Shown here piece by piece: positions 23,923 through 32,905 of a stretch of 53,033 nucleotides of DNA; within the stretch, counting starts at the first letter, position 1; each line of letters starts with the position of its first letter. The position numbers were made by a program, and so were the translations under genes. The DNA comes from Oscillospiraceae bacterium. GTDB taxonomy: Bacteria; Bacillota; Clostridia; Oscillospirales; Oscillospiraceae. Below the pieces are notes generated by a model that was not told where the DNA came from, searched no databases, and saw only the letters and a list, made by a program, of their open reading frames with translations. The DNA lies in assembly GCA_902768805.1 (NCBI GenBank), contig CACXMX010000003.1, positions 1-53,033 of the forward strand, in the 5' to 3' direction.

Positions 23923-25557
23923 GTGAAATACGGCATCAATACATACGGCGTGCTCAAGGACCGCCGGGATACCCTGACGGCCCTGAGCGAACTGCGCGCG
24001 CTGGGCTTCACGCAGCTCGAGCCCTGCCTGTCGCCGGAGACGATACAGGGATGGGAGCACGTCTTCTGGTCTCCCGAATGGCTTCTCACTCATCTGAGCG
24101 AGCTTCGCGCGCATGGATGGGAAATCGTCTCCGTCCATCTGATAGGGTGGGACGCCGATGCGCGCGCGGAAGAGCTCGCGGCTCTTGCCGCCGAACTCGG
24201 GATCCGGCAGTTCGTGGTAAAGTGCCCGCAGAATCCGGACGAGCGGTCGCTTCACGAGACGTCGATGCGCTATATCCGTCTCGCTGATGCGCTGAACGAA
24301 GCGGGAGCGGAACTGCTGCTGCACAACGAGGGGACGGACCTTGCCGCGCGGTTCCGTGGGAAAAGCGCCTATGAGCGGCTGCTGGAGCTCTGCCTGGGAA
24401 AGGTCGGAGCGCAGTTTGACACGGGCTGGGCGCTTGCCGACGGCGAGGATCCGGAGACTCTTCTCTGGCGTCTGGGACCGGCCGTGCGGTCGCTGCATTA
24501 CAAGGACATGTCCGTAAGCGGCGGTGCCATCACCCCGGCGGATCTCGGAAAGGGCGATCTGAACGTGCTCGCCTGTCTGCAGTTCGCCCGGGCTCACGGC
24601 ATCCCGCAGATACTCGATCAGGACGAATTCGCCGAAGGCCCGGCGGAAAGCCTGCGCTCCGGACTTGAGCTGCTGTCCATGTGCGGCCAGCAGCGCGAGC
24701 CCTCGGCCAGTTTCCTCAACATCCTTGACACCCGGACAGGGGAGATCCGTACGCTTGCCCGTTTTGACAGGGTCATCGAAGCGCCCAACTGGATGAAGAC
24801 CCAAAACTGCCTCGTTTATAATTCCGAGGGACGTATCTGGAAATACGATCTGGCCGCGGGCAGCAAAACCCTGCTCGACACCGGGGAGTGCGACAACTGC
24901 AACAACGACCACGTCCTCGCTCCGGACGAGCGGCACATCGCCGTGAGCCACGGCCCCCGGGAGGGCGGATATTCCTCCCGCGTATATATCATTCCCATCG
25001 AGGGCGGGGAGGCGCGCCTTGTCACGCCCGACTCTCCCAGCTATCTGCACGGCTGGTCCCCGGACGGGAGGGAACTGGCCTACTGCGCCTTTCGCGTGCA
25101 TGAGGGAAAGCTGGAAACAGACGTGTACTCTATCCCCGCGGAGGGCGGAGAAGAGACGCGCCTCACCTTCGGAGGCTTCAACGACGGGCCGGAATACGCT
25201 CCGGACGGAAAGAGCATTTGGTTCAATTCCACGCGAAGCGGGAAAATGCAGATCTGGCGCATGGGCCGCGACGGGAGCGATCCGGTAAGGATGACGCCCG
25301 GGGAGCGGAACAACTGGTTTGCCCATGTTTCTCCGGACGGGGAAAAAGTCGTCTATATTTCTTACGGGGCGGAGGATCTGCTGCCCAACGAGCATTTGCC
25401 CAACATGCGCGTGGAGCTGAGGATCATGAATGCCGACGGCAGCGGCGACCGCAGACTGCTGAGCTTTTTCGGGGGACAGGGATCGATGAACGTGAACAGC
25501 TGGGCTCCCGACAGCCGGCATATCGCGTTTGTCAGCTATGAGATACTGCACAAGTAA
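23923..25557 (+). CDS. Sugar isomerase-like TIM barrel fused to a TolB-type beta-propeller
   Basis: A 544-residue two-domain protein. Residues 1-270 form an AP-endonuclease-2/xylose-isomerase-like barrel: FTQLEPC, VSVHLIGWD, LLLHNEGTD, GAQFDTGWALADG and LHYKDM carry the expected metal-binding acids and histidines. Residues 275-544 form a propeller with several PD40/TolB blades: GWSPDGRELAYCAF, PEYAPDGKSIWFNSTRSGKMQIW, HVSPDGEKVVYISYG and SWAPDSRHIAFVSYE. There is no signal peptide, so the propeller is cytoplasmic. AGGAGG precedes the GTG start. Comparable propellers are mostly secreted or linked to oligogalacturonate lyase. A role in sugar epimerisation or isomerisation with a sensing or binding propeller is inferred from the operon. 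Confidence 0.8.
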   Translation: MKYGINTYGVLKDRRDTLTALSELRALGFTQLEPCLSPETIQGWEHVFWSPEWLLTHLSELRAHGWEIVSVHLIGWDADARAEELAALAAELGIRQFVVKCPQNPDERSLHETSMRYIRLADALNEAGAELLLHNEGTDLAARFRGKSAYERLLELCLGKVGAQFDTGWALADGEDPETLLWRLGPAVRSLHYKDMSVSGGAITPADLGKGDLNVLACLQFARAHGIPQILDQDEFAEGPAESLRSGLELLSMCGQQREPSASFLNILDTRTGEIRTLARFDRVIEAPNWMKTQNCLVYNSEGRIWKYDLAAGSKTLLDTGECDNCNNDHVLAPDERHIAVSHGPREGGYSSRVYIIPIEGGEARLVTPDSPSYLHGWSPDGRELAYCAFRVHEGKLETDVYSIPAEGGEETRLTFGGFNDGPEYAPDGKSIWFNSTRSGKMQIWRMGRDGSDPVRMTPGERNNWFAHVSPDGEKVVYISYGAEDLLPNEHLPNMRVELRIMNADGSGDRRLLSFFGGQGSMNVNSWAPDSRHIAFVSYEILHK

Positions 25558-25581
25558 TTTATACGGAAAGGCGGAAACAGA

Positions 25582-27990
25582 ATGGAAAAATGGAGCAGGA
25601 GCAACTATACGCCCAACCTGCCGCTGGGTGCGGACGGACGGCGAGTGACCGCGAGCGCGGAGCACATCGCCGTCAGCAAAAACGCGGCTCTGGAGGGTAT
25701 GGTGCTCCTCAAAAACGACGGGATCCTGCCCATCCGGCGCGGCGCGAAGGTGGCGCTGTTCGGCAAGGGGACCTTTGACTATGTCAAGGGCGGCGGAGGC
25801 AGCGGCGACGTGCATGTGCCGTATATCCGCGATCTGAGCGCGGGCTTCGCGCTGTATCCCGAGCTGGTCACGGTGTTCCCGGAGACCGACGACTATTACC
25901 GTAAATACGTTCACCACCGCTATGCCGAAGGCTTCGAGCCGGGCCTGATGGATGAGCCCGAGTTGCCCGACGAGCTGGTGCGGCGCGCCGCGGCTTTCGC
26001 CGATACGGCGGTGATCTCCATCAGCCGTTTCTCCGGCGAGGGCTGGGACCGCAAGTGCGCCTTTGACACCATCACCGGGCACAAGGGCGTGTGGGAAGAG
26101 ATGATACAGCGGGCGGATCGCTGCTTCCCGAAAGGGGACTTCGTTCTGACCGACGCGGAAGAAACTATGATCGCCAAGGTGAAATCGGCCTTCTCCCGTG
26201 TGGCTGTGGTGCTGAATGTGGGCAGCGTGTTCGACACGAGCTGGATAAAGAACGATCCGGCCATCGGCGCGGCCCTGATCGGCTGGCAGGCGGGCCTGGA
26301 AGGCGGGGCCGCGGAGGCGGAGCTTCTGCTGGGGATCGCCAATCCCTCGGGCAAGCTGGCGGACACCTTTGCCGCCACCCTGGAGGATTACCCGTCCTCC
26401 CCGTTCTTCTATACCTCCGACGACTACGTGGACTATGAGGAAGACATCTACGTCGGCTACCGCTATTTCGAGACGATCCCGGGACAGAGCGCAAAAGTGA
26501 ACTACCCCTTCGGCTTCGGACTGTCCTACACAGAATTCACGCTGAAACCGGCGAAGGTGAGCATTGCCGACGGCGTCGTTTCCGTAAAGACCGCCGTGAC
26601 CAACACGGGCAGAGCCGCCGGCAAAGAGGTGGTGCAGGTATATTTCTCCGCGCCGCAGGGAAAACTCGGAAGACCTGAGCGGGAGCTGGCCGGATGGCAG
26701 AAGACCCGCCTGCTCATGCCGGGCGAGAAGCAGACCGTGGTCGTTCGCTTCCCGGTGTCGCAGATGGCCGCGTACGACGACCTGGGCAAGGTATGCGCCT
26801 CCGCCCGTGTACTGGAGAAGGGGGAATACCGTTTCTTCGCAGGCACCGACGTGCGCTCCGCCGCGCCGGCGAAAAAGACGTTCGTGCTGGAAAAGGACGC
26901 CGTCGTCGAGCAGCTGAAGCCCCGCATGACTCCCGAACTGCTGCGCCGCAGGATGCTCTCCGACGGCAGCTATGAGGAACTGCCCACGCGCGAGCCCAAC
27001 GATCCCAACGCCAACGCTCTTGAGCCCCTTACCGCCGAGAAGATCGAGGGGATCGAGCCCGCCGTCCGGTTCCGCCCGAACCGGAACCGCCGCCAGGTCG
27101 ATCCGAGACCCAAGCTCATCGACGTCGCCGAGGGGAAGATCGGCCCGGATGAGTTTATCGCCGCGATGACCGACGAGGAGCTGGCGATCCTGCTGGGCGG
27201 CCAGCCCAACACCGGCCTGGCGAATACATTCGGCTACGGCAATCTTCCCGATCTCGGTGTGCCCAACGTCATGACCGCCGACGGCCCTGCGGGCCTGCGT
27301 GTGGTGAAGGAATCCGGCGTGCGTACTACGGCTTTCCCCTGCGCCTGCCTGCTGGCCTGCACCTGGGATCCCGAGGTCACCGAGGCGGTGGGGCGGGCCG
27401 CCGGCGCCGAGGTGAAGGAGAACAACATAGGCGTGTGGCTGGCGCCCGCGATCAATATCCACCGCAACCCTCTGTGCGGACGGAACTTTGAGTACTACTC
27501 CGAAGACCCGCTGCTCACCGGCCATCTTGCCGGAGCGCTGATCCGGGGCGTACAGTCCAACGGCGTGGCCGCCACGGCCAAGCATCTGGCTCTCAACAAC
27601 AAGGAGACCAACCGCAAGAATTCCGATTCCCGGGCCTCCGAACGGGCTATCCGTGAGATCTATCTGAGGGCCTTTGAGATCGTCGTCAAGGAATATGATG
27701 TCTGGAGCATCATGACCAGCTACAACATCATCAACGGCTGCCGTGCCAGCGAGAACGACGATATGCTCAACGGCATCCTGCGCGAGGAGTGGGGCTACGA
27801 GGGACTCGTGACCACCGACTGGTGGACCTGGGGCGAACACTACAAGGAGTGCGCCGCCGGCAACGACGTCAAGATGGGCACCGGCTACCCCGAACGGCTT
27901 CTGGAGGCGTTGGAGAAGGGAGCGCTGACGAGAGCGGATCTCGAGCTCGCCGCCCGCCATGTGCTGGGGCTTATCCTGAAGGTCGACTGA
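25582..27990 (+). CDS. Glycoside hydrolase family 3, circularly permuted (second copy)
   Basis: An 802-residue intracellular GH3 enzyme with the same permuted order as the 9722-12172 product: C-domain first (NPSGKLADTFAATLEDYPSS, DIYVGYRYFET, YPFGFGLSYTEF), fibronectin-like domain in the middle (about 325-420), and TIM barrel last. The barrel shows GGQPNTGLANTFGYG, MTADGPAGLRV, APAINIHRNPLCGRNFEYYS, KHLALNNKETNRKNSDSR and GLVTTDWW, where D746 is the expected nucleophile. Related permuted enzymes include clostridial and rumen beta-glucosidases. It ends the operon with the oxidoreductase and isomerase fusion and is followed by a strong terminator. The two GH3 copies differ enough to be old paralogs. 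Confidence 0.92.
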   Translation: MEKWSRSNYTPNLPLGADGRRVTASAEHIAVSKNAALEGMVLLKNDGILPIRRGAKVALFGKGTFDYVKGGGGSGDVHVPYIRDLSAGFALYPELVTVFPETDDYYRKYVHHRYAEGFEPGLMDEPELPDELVRRAAAFADTAVISISRFSGEGWDRKCAFDTITGHKGVWEEMIQRADRCFPKGDFVLTDAEETMIAKVKSAFSRVAVVLNVGSVFDTSWIKNDPAIGAALIGWQAGLEGGAAEAELLLGIANPSGKLADTFAATLEDYPSSPFFYTSDDYVDYEEDIYVGYRYFETIPGQSAKVNYPFGFGLSYTEFTLKPAKVSIADGVVSVKTAVTNTGRAAGKEVVQVYFSAPQGKLGRPERELAGWQKTRLLMPGEKQTVVVRFPVSQMAAYDDLGKVCASARVLEKGEYRFFAGTDVRSAAPAKKTFVLEKDAVVEQLKPRMTPELLRRRMLSDGSYEELPTREPNDPNANALEPLTAEKIEGIEPAVRFRPNRNRRQVDPRPKLIDVAEGKIGPDEFIAAMTDEELAILLGGQPNTGLANTFGYGNLPDLGVPNVMTADGPAGLRVVKESGVRTTAFPCACLLACTWDPEVTEAVGRAAGAEVKENNIGVWLAPAINIHRNPLCGRNFEYYSEDPLLTGHLAGALIRGVQSNGVAATAKHLALNNKETNRKNSDSRASERAIREIYLRAFEIVVKEYDVWSIMTSYNIINGCRASENDDMLNGILREEWGYEGLVTTDWWTWGEHYKECAAGNDVKMGTGYPERLLEALEKGALTRADLELAARHVLGLILKVD

Positions 27991-28026
27991 CGCTTCTTAA
28001 GCAGATGTACCGGACGTAAAACGAAT

Positions 28027-28085
28027 AAAAAACCGCGGTATCCTCCGTTTGGCCGGACCGGCCCGGAGCGATACCGCGGTTTTTT
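28027..28085. terminator. Bidirectional terminator between convergent operons
   Basis: A 16-bp outer stem AAAAAACCGCGGTATC (28027-28042 with 28070-28085) encloses a second stem CTCCG/CGGAG and GGCCGG/CCGGCC, with A- and T-runs on the two sides. Confidence 0.85.
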
Positions 28086-28090
28086 CCTGT

Positions 28091-28882
28091 TCAGTTTTCG
28101 GGCCGGATGTACACGATCTCGGGCTGGTTGAACACTCTGGGGACGATCGAGTTGTTGGAAAGGCCGCGGCTTACGATCAGCCGGCCGAAATGTACGCCCT
28201 CGGTGAGCTTCGGCAGGATCCCCTGCCCGGGAGCATAGAGTCCCCGGCCGAACAGCCGGATCTGTCCGCCGTGAGCATGTCCGCTGAGCACCAGCGAGAG
28301 CTCGCGTCCGCTCAGATACCGTTCATAGTATTCCGGGTGGTGACACAGAAGGATCCTGTACCCCTCCTGTGAGCAGAACCCGTCCAGCACAGAGAGGTCC
28401 GGCTCCATCCGCGAGGAGATCCCCGCAGCGCTTGGATAGGGGAAGCGTTCTCTCAGTCCGGCGTTGACGACCTCGCTGCGATATCGTGAGACCAGAGACG
28501 AACTCAGCCCGCCTATCACGGCGCCGCGGTACAGCACATAGCGGTCGTCCAGCACCGTAACGCCCGTGCCGCGGATACGCCTCATATCGCTTTCCGTCAG
28601 CATCCATTCGTGGTTGCCCAAAGAGACAAATACAGGCGCGATGCCGGAGCACATTTCGAAGAAAGGGAGAATAAAGCGGGCGTTCGCCGCGACCTCTTCT
28701 TCCGGACGGCGCCGGGCGTTCACAAAGTCGCCGGTCACGCAGATGATATCGGGCCGGCTGCGGCGCAGCGACTCAGCCGCGGCGTCGAAGGGCCGGTCGT
28801 GCAGATCGGAAAGGTGAGCGATCGTGAAGGGACAGCCGCGGATCGAAACCGAAGTCTCCCGCAGGGCGCGGCGAGCGCTCAC
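28091..28882 (-). CDS. Calcineurin-like metallophosphoesterase
   Basis: A 263-residue enzyme of the YkuE-type phosphoesterase family with all five metal-site motifs: SDLHD (residues about 25-29), GDFVN, GNHEW, CHHPEYY and SGHAHGGQ. There is no signal peptide, although many YkuE-like proteins are exported. It overlaps the Hsp70-like gene by 4 bases (ATGA), which ties its synthesis to that protein. The substrate (phosphodiester, lipid headgroup or protein phosphate) is unknown. Confidence 0.88.
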   Translation of the reverse strand: MSARRALRETSVSIRGCPFTIAHLSDLHDRPFDAAAESLRRSRPDIICVTGDFVNARRRPEEEVAANARFILPFFEMCSGIAPVFVSLGNHEWMLTESDMRRIRGTGVTVLDDRYVLYRGAVIGGLSSSLVSRYRSEVVNAGLRERFPYPSAAGISSRMEPDLSVLDGFCSQEGYRILLCHHPEYYERYLSGRELSLVLSGHAHGGQIRLFGRGLYAPGQGILPKLTEGVHFGRLIVSRGLSNNSIVPRVFNQPEIVYIRPEN

Positions 28883-30963
28883 AGCGGGATCTCCACCTGC
28901 TCGGCCAGCTCCTTCAGTCTGCGTTCGATCTGGTGAGAGATATCCCGGCTCATACGGTCGTTAAGGGAGCGAAGCTCCTCGCTGTCCGGATTGCTGAAAA
29001 CGGATTCGTAGCCGGATCTGATGCGGCTGCGGATCTCCTGCAGCCGCTTCTCGGAGATATCCGACCGCTCGGCAAAACGGACATGGGGCAGAAGATGGCC
29101 CTTCTTCGTTTCGTTATCCCCGTCGCCGAGCAAACCGCTCAGCGGGCGGAAGCTGCCCAGTCTCGGCCCCTCGATCTGCAGGCGGGAGCCGGAGAGAGCG
29201 ATACGCCGGACCACCAGGGGCAGGTCCATGTTCATCAGCCTGTCGTCAATAGCCTTCTTGCCCATGACATGGCTGATCGCCAGCAGCAGGAACGACAATA
29301 CAAACCCGATGAGCATCCCGGCGGGACCTTCGCTGATGAGCACGATGCCGCTGCCGCCGCAGAGCAGCGCCACAATGATGGAGATCACCGAATCCACGAA
29401 AACGGTCGTCCAGGTCAGAGACTCCCCGGAGAGCACTCCGCGGGCGTCCACCTGCTCGAGCATGCTGAAGTCGCTGGCGGACAGTGCCGAGGAGATCCCC
29501 AGGGACCGCTCAGGGACGTGATACTTCCGGCAGATGCGCGAGGTCTGCTCCTCCAGCTCCCCGGATACCTCCAGCAGCCAGTCGGTGATGGGCTGATACA
29601 GGCATTCCTTCGCGCTGTCGGAGAACAGATAGACGCGGATGCGGTCCCGAAGCTGCTCCTCCATTTCTTTGAGGAGGCGGATCTTTCCGGTTTTCCAGTC
29701 GATCAGAAGCGGTTTGACGGCTTCGTTCATCAGCGGATCGATCAGGTGCTCCAGCGCGGAACGGTAGAGATCGTTGAGATGCCGGGAGATGATATTCTCT
29801 ACGGCGCTGGATTCGATCAGTTCATTGACGTCCTCACGGAAACGGGCGAGATCGTCGTCGATCCGTCCGCACCAGGCCAGCCCCCGGGCCACGCTGAACT
29901 CGGGCTCGGCGTCGGTATATATGATAGCCTCGGGGAACACCTCGCGGCACCAGCGGCGGATCTCCTCCATGCGCGAGACGCCCCCGGTGAGAAACAGAAG
30001 CTCGGGCGGCGCGCTGCCGATGCTCGCGCGCACCTGCCGCAGCCCGTCGCAGAATACATCCCGCCAGGAACGGCCGCCCAGCTGAGGGCAAGGCCGGTCC
30101 GTAAGGCGGCGGGAGATCTCGCCGTCCAGCCTGAGGTCCAGGATCAGCGGCTCGTCCCAGGTGATCAGCAGCGATTCCGAACAGTCGGTTTTCTCGCGGT
30201 CCTCGGGGGCGAGAGAGTAGTACCGCTCCTTCAGACGCCTGGCGCGCAGCTCGCAGTCCACTCTCCAGCTCTCGCTTTCGCTCATGACCCTCTTCAGGGC
30301 TGCGGCGTTTGGGGAGGAGGCCACACATTCGTTCAGCAGCACCTCGTCCATGATGCCGCCGCCGAGGGCGACCTCTCCGCCCGTGTGGATCTCCTGCTCT
30401 TTTCCTTTGTCGATATAGGCAAAGTCCGTTGTGGACGAGCCGATATCGATCACGAGCACCGACTTGGTGCGCAGATCCACATGATCCCGCACAGAGTTGG
30501 ACTGGATCGCGCCCACCATCACGGCCCGGGATTCGGACACGACTTTGGGCGACGGGAAGCCCAACGTCTCAAAGATCCGCTCATAGCGCTCGCGGGCGTC
30601 GGCGTCCCAGCCGGCCGGACAGCCGACATACACGCTGTTGCTCTTTTCACCGCCCACCAGCGCTCCGCTGCCGCGCAGCGACTCGAAGACCCGCGCGGAA
30701 AAGTCGCGTATCAGCGCCGCGCAGTCCGACGGCGCGTCAAGGAACCGCCTTTTGAAGCGCGCGGCGGAACGTACGGCTGCCGCGGCGGAACGCGCGGCGT
30801 TGTCTCCGATGCGCACCTCGCCGTTGGGCATCACGGCCCAGACCGTGATCACGACCTTTTTTCCGTCAATATCCACGATCTCGGGAACACGGTTCTCACC
30901 GCTGCCGACGCGGGCGACAGCGCTCTCACCGTCGCCGAGATCGAATCCCCAATACTGCATCAT
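28879..30963 (-). CDS. Membrane-anchored Hsp70-like ATPase
   Basis: A 694-residue protein with an actin/Hsp70 ATPase fold. Phosphate 1 is WGFDLGDGESAVA (residues 5-17), phosphate 2 is VLVIDIGSSTTDFAYID (about 175) and the adenosine motif is LFLTGGVSRM (about 325). The usual DnaK substrate-binding beta-sandwich is not recognisable. Residues about 390-510 are helical and charged, and residues about 518-562 hold two hydrophobic segments (VFVDSVISIIVALLCGG and AGMLIGFVLSFLLLAIS), followed by a 130-residue charged C-terminal tail. This suggests a cytosolic ATPase bound to the membrane by a hairpin. It starts 15 bases after the GrpE-like gene and overlaps the phosphoesterase. Function is unknown beyond ATPase-driven conformational work. 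Confidence 0.8.
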   Translation of the reverse strand: MMQYWGFDLGDGESAVARVGSGENRVPEIVDIDGKKVVITVWAVMPNGEVRIGDNAARSAAAAVRSAARFKRRFLDAPSDCAALIRDFSARVFESLRGSGALVGGEKSNSVYVGCPAGWDADARERYERIFETLGFPSPKVVSESRAVMVGAIQSNSVRDHVDLRTKSVLVIDIGSSTTDFAYIDKGKEQEIHTGGEVALGGGIMDEVLLNECVASSPNAAALKRVMSESESWRVDCELRARRLKERYYSLAPEDREKTDCSESLLITWDEPLILDLRLDGEISRRLTDRPCPQLGGRSWRDVFCDGLRQVRASIGSAPPELLFLTGGVSRMEEIRRWCREVFPEAIIYTDAEPEFSVARGLAWCGRIDDDLARFREDVNELIESSAVENIISRHLNDLYRSALEHLIDPLMNEAVKPLLIDWKTGKIRLLKEMEEQLRDRIRVYLFSDSAKECLYQPITDWLLEVSGELEEQTSRICRKYHVPERSLGISSALSASDFSMLEQVDARGVLSGESLTWTTVFVDSVISIIVALLCGGSGIVLISEGPAGMLIGFVLSFLLLAISHVMGKKAIDDRLMNMDLPLVVRRIALSGSRLQIEGPRLGSFRPLSGLLGDGDNETKKGHLLPHVRFAERSDISEKRLQEIRSRIRSGYESVFSNPDSEELRSLNDRMSRDISHQIERRLKELAEQVEIPL

Positions 30964-30978
30964 GACCCTCCCGGATCC

Positions 30979-31821
30979 TCAATCCGTATGTTCGGCGGCT
31001 CGCCCGGCCAGCAGCAGCTTTCCGTTCGCTGTCAGCGCGGGACGCAGTGTGCGCGTTTCGTTTTTTGTGGGCAGAAGCTCAAACTCCGCGGTCAGAGCGG
31101 GGTCGAAGTCGATCACGTCCACACCCCGCCGCTCCAGAAACACCCGTACCTTCTTCAGCTGCCGCAGAGAGAACTCCCCGTTGTCCGAGTAAAGAGCTTC
31201 CAGCAGATCGCCGAGCAGCTGCAGCTCCTCGGGATCCATGGAATCGGCGCCGGGCGCGTTCGCGGCGGCAAGCTCGGCCTCCCGGGCCCGCTCCTGTTCG
31301 CTGAAGGCCTCCAGCTTGCGGTCCATTGTCTCGCCCGTACGGCACAGGACCTTCCACACCGCGTCGGCGTCCACTCCGGCGCGGGAGGTCTCTTTCCGCT
31401 CGCTCAGCCAGAACCGCCCTGCCAGGAACAGACCCACGGCGCAGGCCGCGAACAGGGCGTACCCGGCGATGCGGTAAGTCCCGATCAGCAGCACGGCCGC
31501 CAGGGCGCACACCGCGGCCGCCAGCAGGGAGAACACCCCGCCCAGCCGGACCCGCCGCGGCGAGCTTTCGGTATATACGGCGCCGCACTGCAGCAGGGCG
31601 AACAGTTCATTGGCCGCGGAGATGAGCGCGTCGGCCATCTCCTGGCGGGGCCGGTCGCCGGAATGCTCGGCGTTATAGCGCAGAAGCATGTCGCCGTAGG
31701 CCTCGCGCAGCCGTTCCACGCTCCTTGAGCGGTTTTTCTCTATGAGATCGTCGGCCCGCAGCTCGCCGCGAAGCTTTTCCTCCCGCGCGCGCAGCAGGCT
31801 CTCCATGCCGACCGTGTCCAT
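30979..31821 (-). CDS. Membrane protein with GrpE-like C-terminal region
   Basis: A 280-residue protein I do not recognise by name. Residues 1-90 are charged and helical. Two membrane helices follow (about 95-113 and 116-137), then a charged helix (150-190) and residues 200-276, which resemble the end of GrpE: a helical bundle (ELQLLGDLLEALYSDN), GVDVIDFDPALTAEFELLP and the closing TLRPALTANGKLLLAGRAA, similar to the beta-wing that opens the Hsp70 nucleotide cleft. It lies directly upstream of a membrane Hsp70-like gene, so a dedicated membrane-bound exchange factor is a reasonable inference. AGGGG precedes the ATG, and a clear promoter lies 33 bases upstream. Confidence 0.6.
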   Translation of the reverse strand: MDTVGMESLLRAREEKLRGELRADDLIEKNRSRSVERLREAYGDMLLRYNAEHSGDRPRQEMADALISAANELFALLQCGAVYTESSPRRVRLGGVFSLLAAAVCALAAVLLIGTYRIAGYALFAACAVGLFLAGRFWLSERKETSRAGVDADAVWKVLCRTGETMDRKLEAFSEQERAREAELAAANAPGADSMDPEELQLLGDLLEALYSDNGEFSLRQLKKVRVFLERRGVDVIDFDPALTAEFELLPTKNETRTLRPALTANGKLLLAGRAAEHTD

Positions 31822-31853
31822 ATTCTCACGCCCCTGTCGTTTTCTGCTATATC

Positions 31854-31882
31854 ATTGTACGACTTTTTTCCCGTTCTTACAA
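31854..31882 (-). promoter_or_regulatory. Promoter of the GrpE-like/Hsp70-like operon
   Basis: On the minus strand TTGTAA (31882-31877), a 17-bp spacer and TACAAT (31859-31854) precede the start at 31821. Confidence 0.65.
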
Positions 31883-31920
31883 CGATGAATCTGTGTTTCC
31901 GCCGAAGCGCGGTCCGGCTG

Positions 31921-31949
31921 TTGAAAAAAAGGCGGGGATTGCGTATAAT
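31921..31949 (+). promoter_or_regulatory. Promoter of the lipoprotein gene
   Basis: TTGAAA (31921-31926), a 17-bp spacer and TATAAT (31944-31949) lie 33 bases upstream of the ATG at 31983, arranged back-to-back with the chaperone-like operon promoter. Confidence 0.75.
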
Positions 31950-31982
31950 ACGGTATACTCTTTGCCGTGAGGATCTAAGCCC

Positions 31983-32828
31983 ATGAAAAAGACAGCTTTA
32001 CTGTTTCTTGCGATCGCCCTTCTGCTCTCCGGCTGCGCCTCGCCCGCATCAGAGCCGCCCGCCGCGGAGGAACCGGCACCGACGGCAACGCCCGAGCCGC
32101 CCGATGAGCGGAAAACGGACGAGGAATTCGTCGCCGCCGTCTCCCGCGCGCTTCAGGCGCGCTGGGACGTGTCCGCCGGTTATTCGCCCGCCGATCTGGC
32201 GGCGATGAGCGCCGCCGAGTACCAGAGCTATCTTCGCGCCTGTGTCGACGCGGAGGAGAAGGAACTGGGGAGCATAGTGGATTACCGTTTTCTCGACGCC
32301 GACCTGGCCTCGCTGGCGCAGCAGTATTACCACGCTCTCTCGCTGCAGCGGGGCGGCGCCGAGTACGCGCGCACGTCGGCGCTGGCCGAATACAACGCCA
32401 CCTGGGTCCTCGGATACAATTACCGCGTCGCCGCCCTTTGGGATCTCACGCGGGATTTCTCCCTGAAGGTGGAGAAGGATTACTCCTCACGCCTGGAGGA
32501 GCTGCTCGCCGCCCATCACGAGGCGAAAAAGCAGGTGGCGTTTCGCGAGATGACCGACCGCCTGCCCGGGGAGCTGGTATACGAACCGGATCCCGCGGCA
32601 TCCGACGAAACGCGGACCTGTTATGTGGGGTGGATCACGAACACCACCGGATACGACATCAAAAGTCTGTCGATAGGGATCAGCTTCCTGGACAGCGACG
32701 GCAATATCCTGGCGCAGACCACCGACTGGATCTCCGATCTGCACGCCGGGCAGAGAGCGCGGAGCGTGATCTACGCCCCGGTCGGGGATTACGCGGGCAT
32801 GGAGTATTCGATATCCGTCTACCAGTAA
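31983..32828 (+). CDS. Lipoprotein of unknown function
   Basis: A 281-residue lipoprotein (lipobox LLSG-C18) with a proline/glutamate/threonine linker to about residue 42. I do not recognise the central helical domain (residues 45-195), which starts DEEFVAAVSRALQARWDVS and contains a long coiled region. The last 80 residues (CYVGWITNTTGYDIKSLSIGISFLDSDGNILAQTTDWISDLHAG) look like a FxLYD-type beta-sandwich common on Firmicute surface lipoproteins. GAGGAT precedes the start and a terminator follows. It is divergent from the Hsp70-like operon, so the pairing could be chance. Confidence 0.75.
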   Translation: MKKTALLFLAIALLLSGCASPASEPPAAEEPAPTATPEPPDERKTDEEFVAAVSRALQARWDVSAGYSPADLAAMSAAEYQSYLRACVDAEEKELGSIVDYRFLDADLASLAQQYYHALSLQRGGAEYARTSALAEYNATWVLGYNYRVAALWDLTRDFSLKVEKDYSSRLEELLAAHHEAKKQVAFREMTDRLPGELVYEPDPAASDETRTCYVGWITNTTGYDIKSLSIGISFLDSDGNILAQTTDWISDLHAGQRARSVIYAPVGDYAGMEYSISVYQ

Positions 32829-32846
32829 ACCCGGAACAAATAAACA

Positions 32847-32905
32847 GCGGCGGCGCCTTTCGGGAGGATCCTGTTCTCCCAAAGGGCGCCGCCGTATTTT
32901 GTTTT
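32847..32905 (+). terminator. Terminator after the lipoprotein
   Basis: A long stem, CGGCGGCGCCTTT (32848-32860) with its complement and one bulged G (32881-32894), is followed by TATTTTGTTTT. Confidence 0.85.

Noticed and set aside
23830..27960. A 1376-codon open frame on the minus strand
   Set aside because: It is antisense to three clear genes, is rich in R, H, G and P as expected from GC-rich codon shadows, and has no family motif or ribosome site.
28933..31728. A 931-codon open frame on the plus strand
   Set aside because: It lies antisense to the Hsp70-like and GrpE-like genes, whose motifs are unmistakable or supported by a promoter and ribosome sites.
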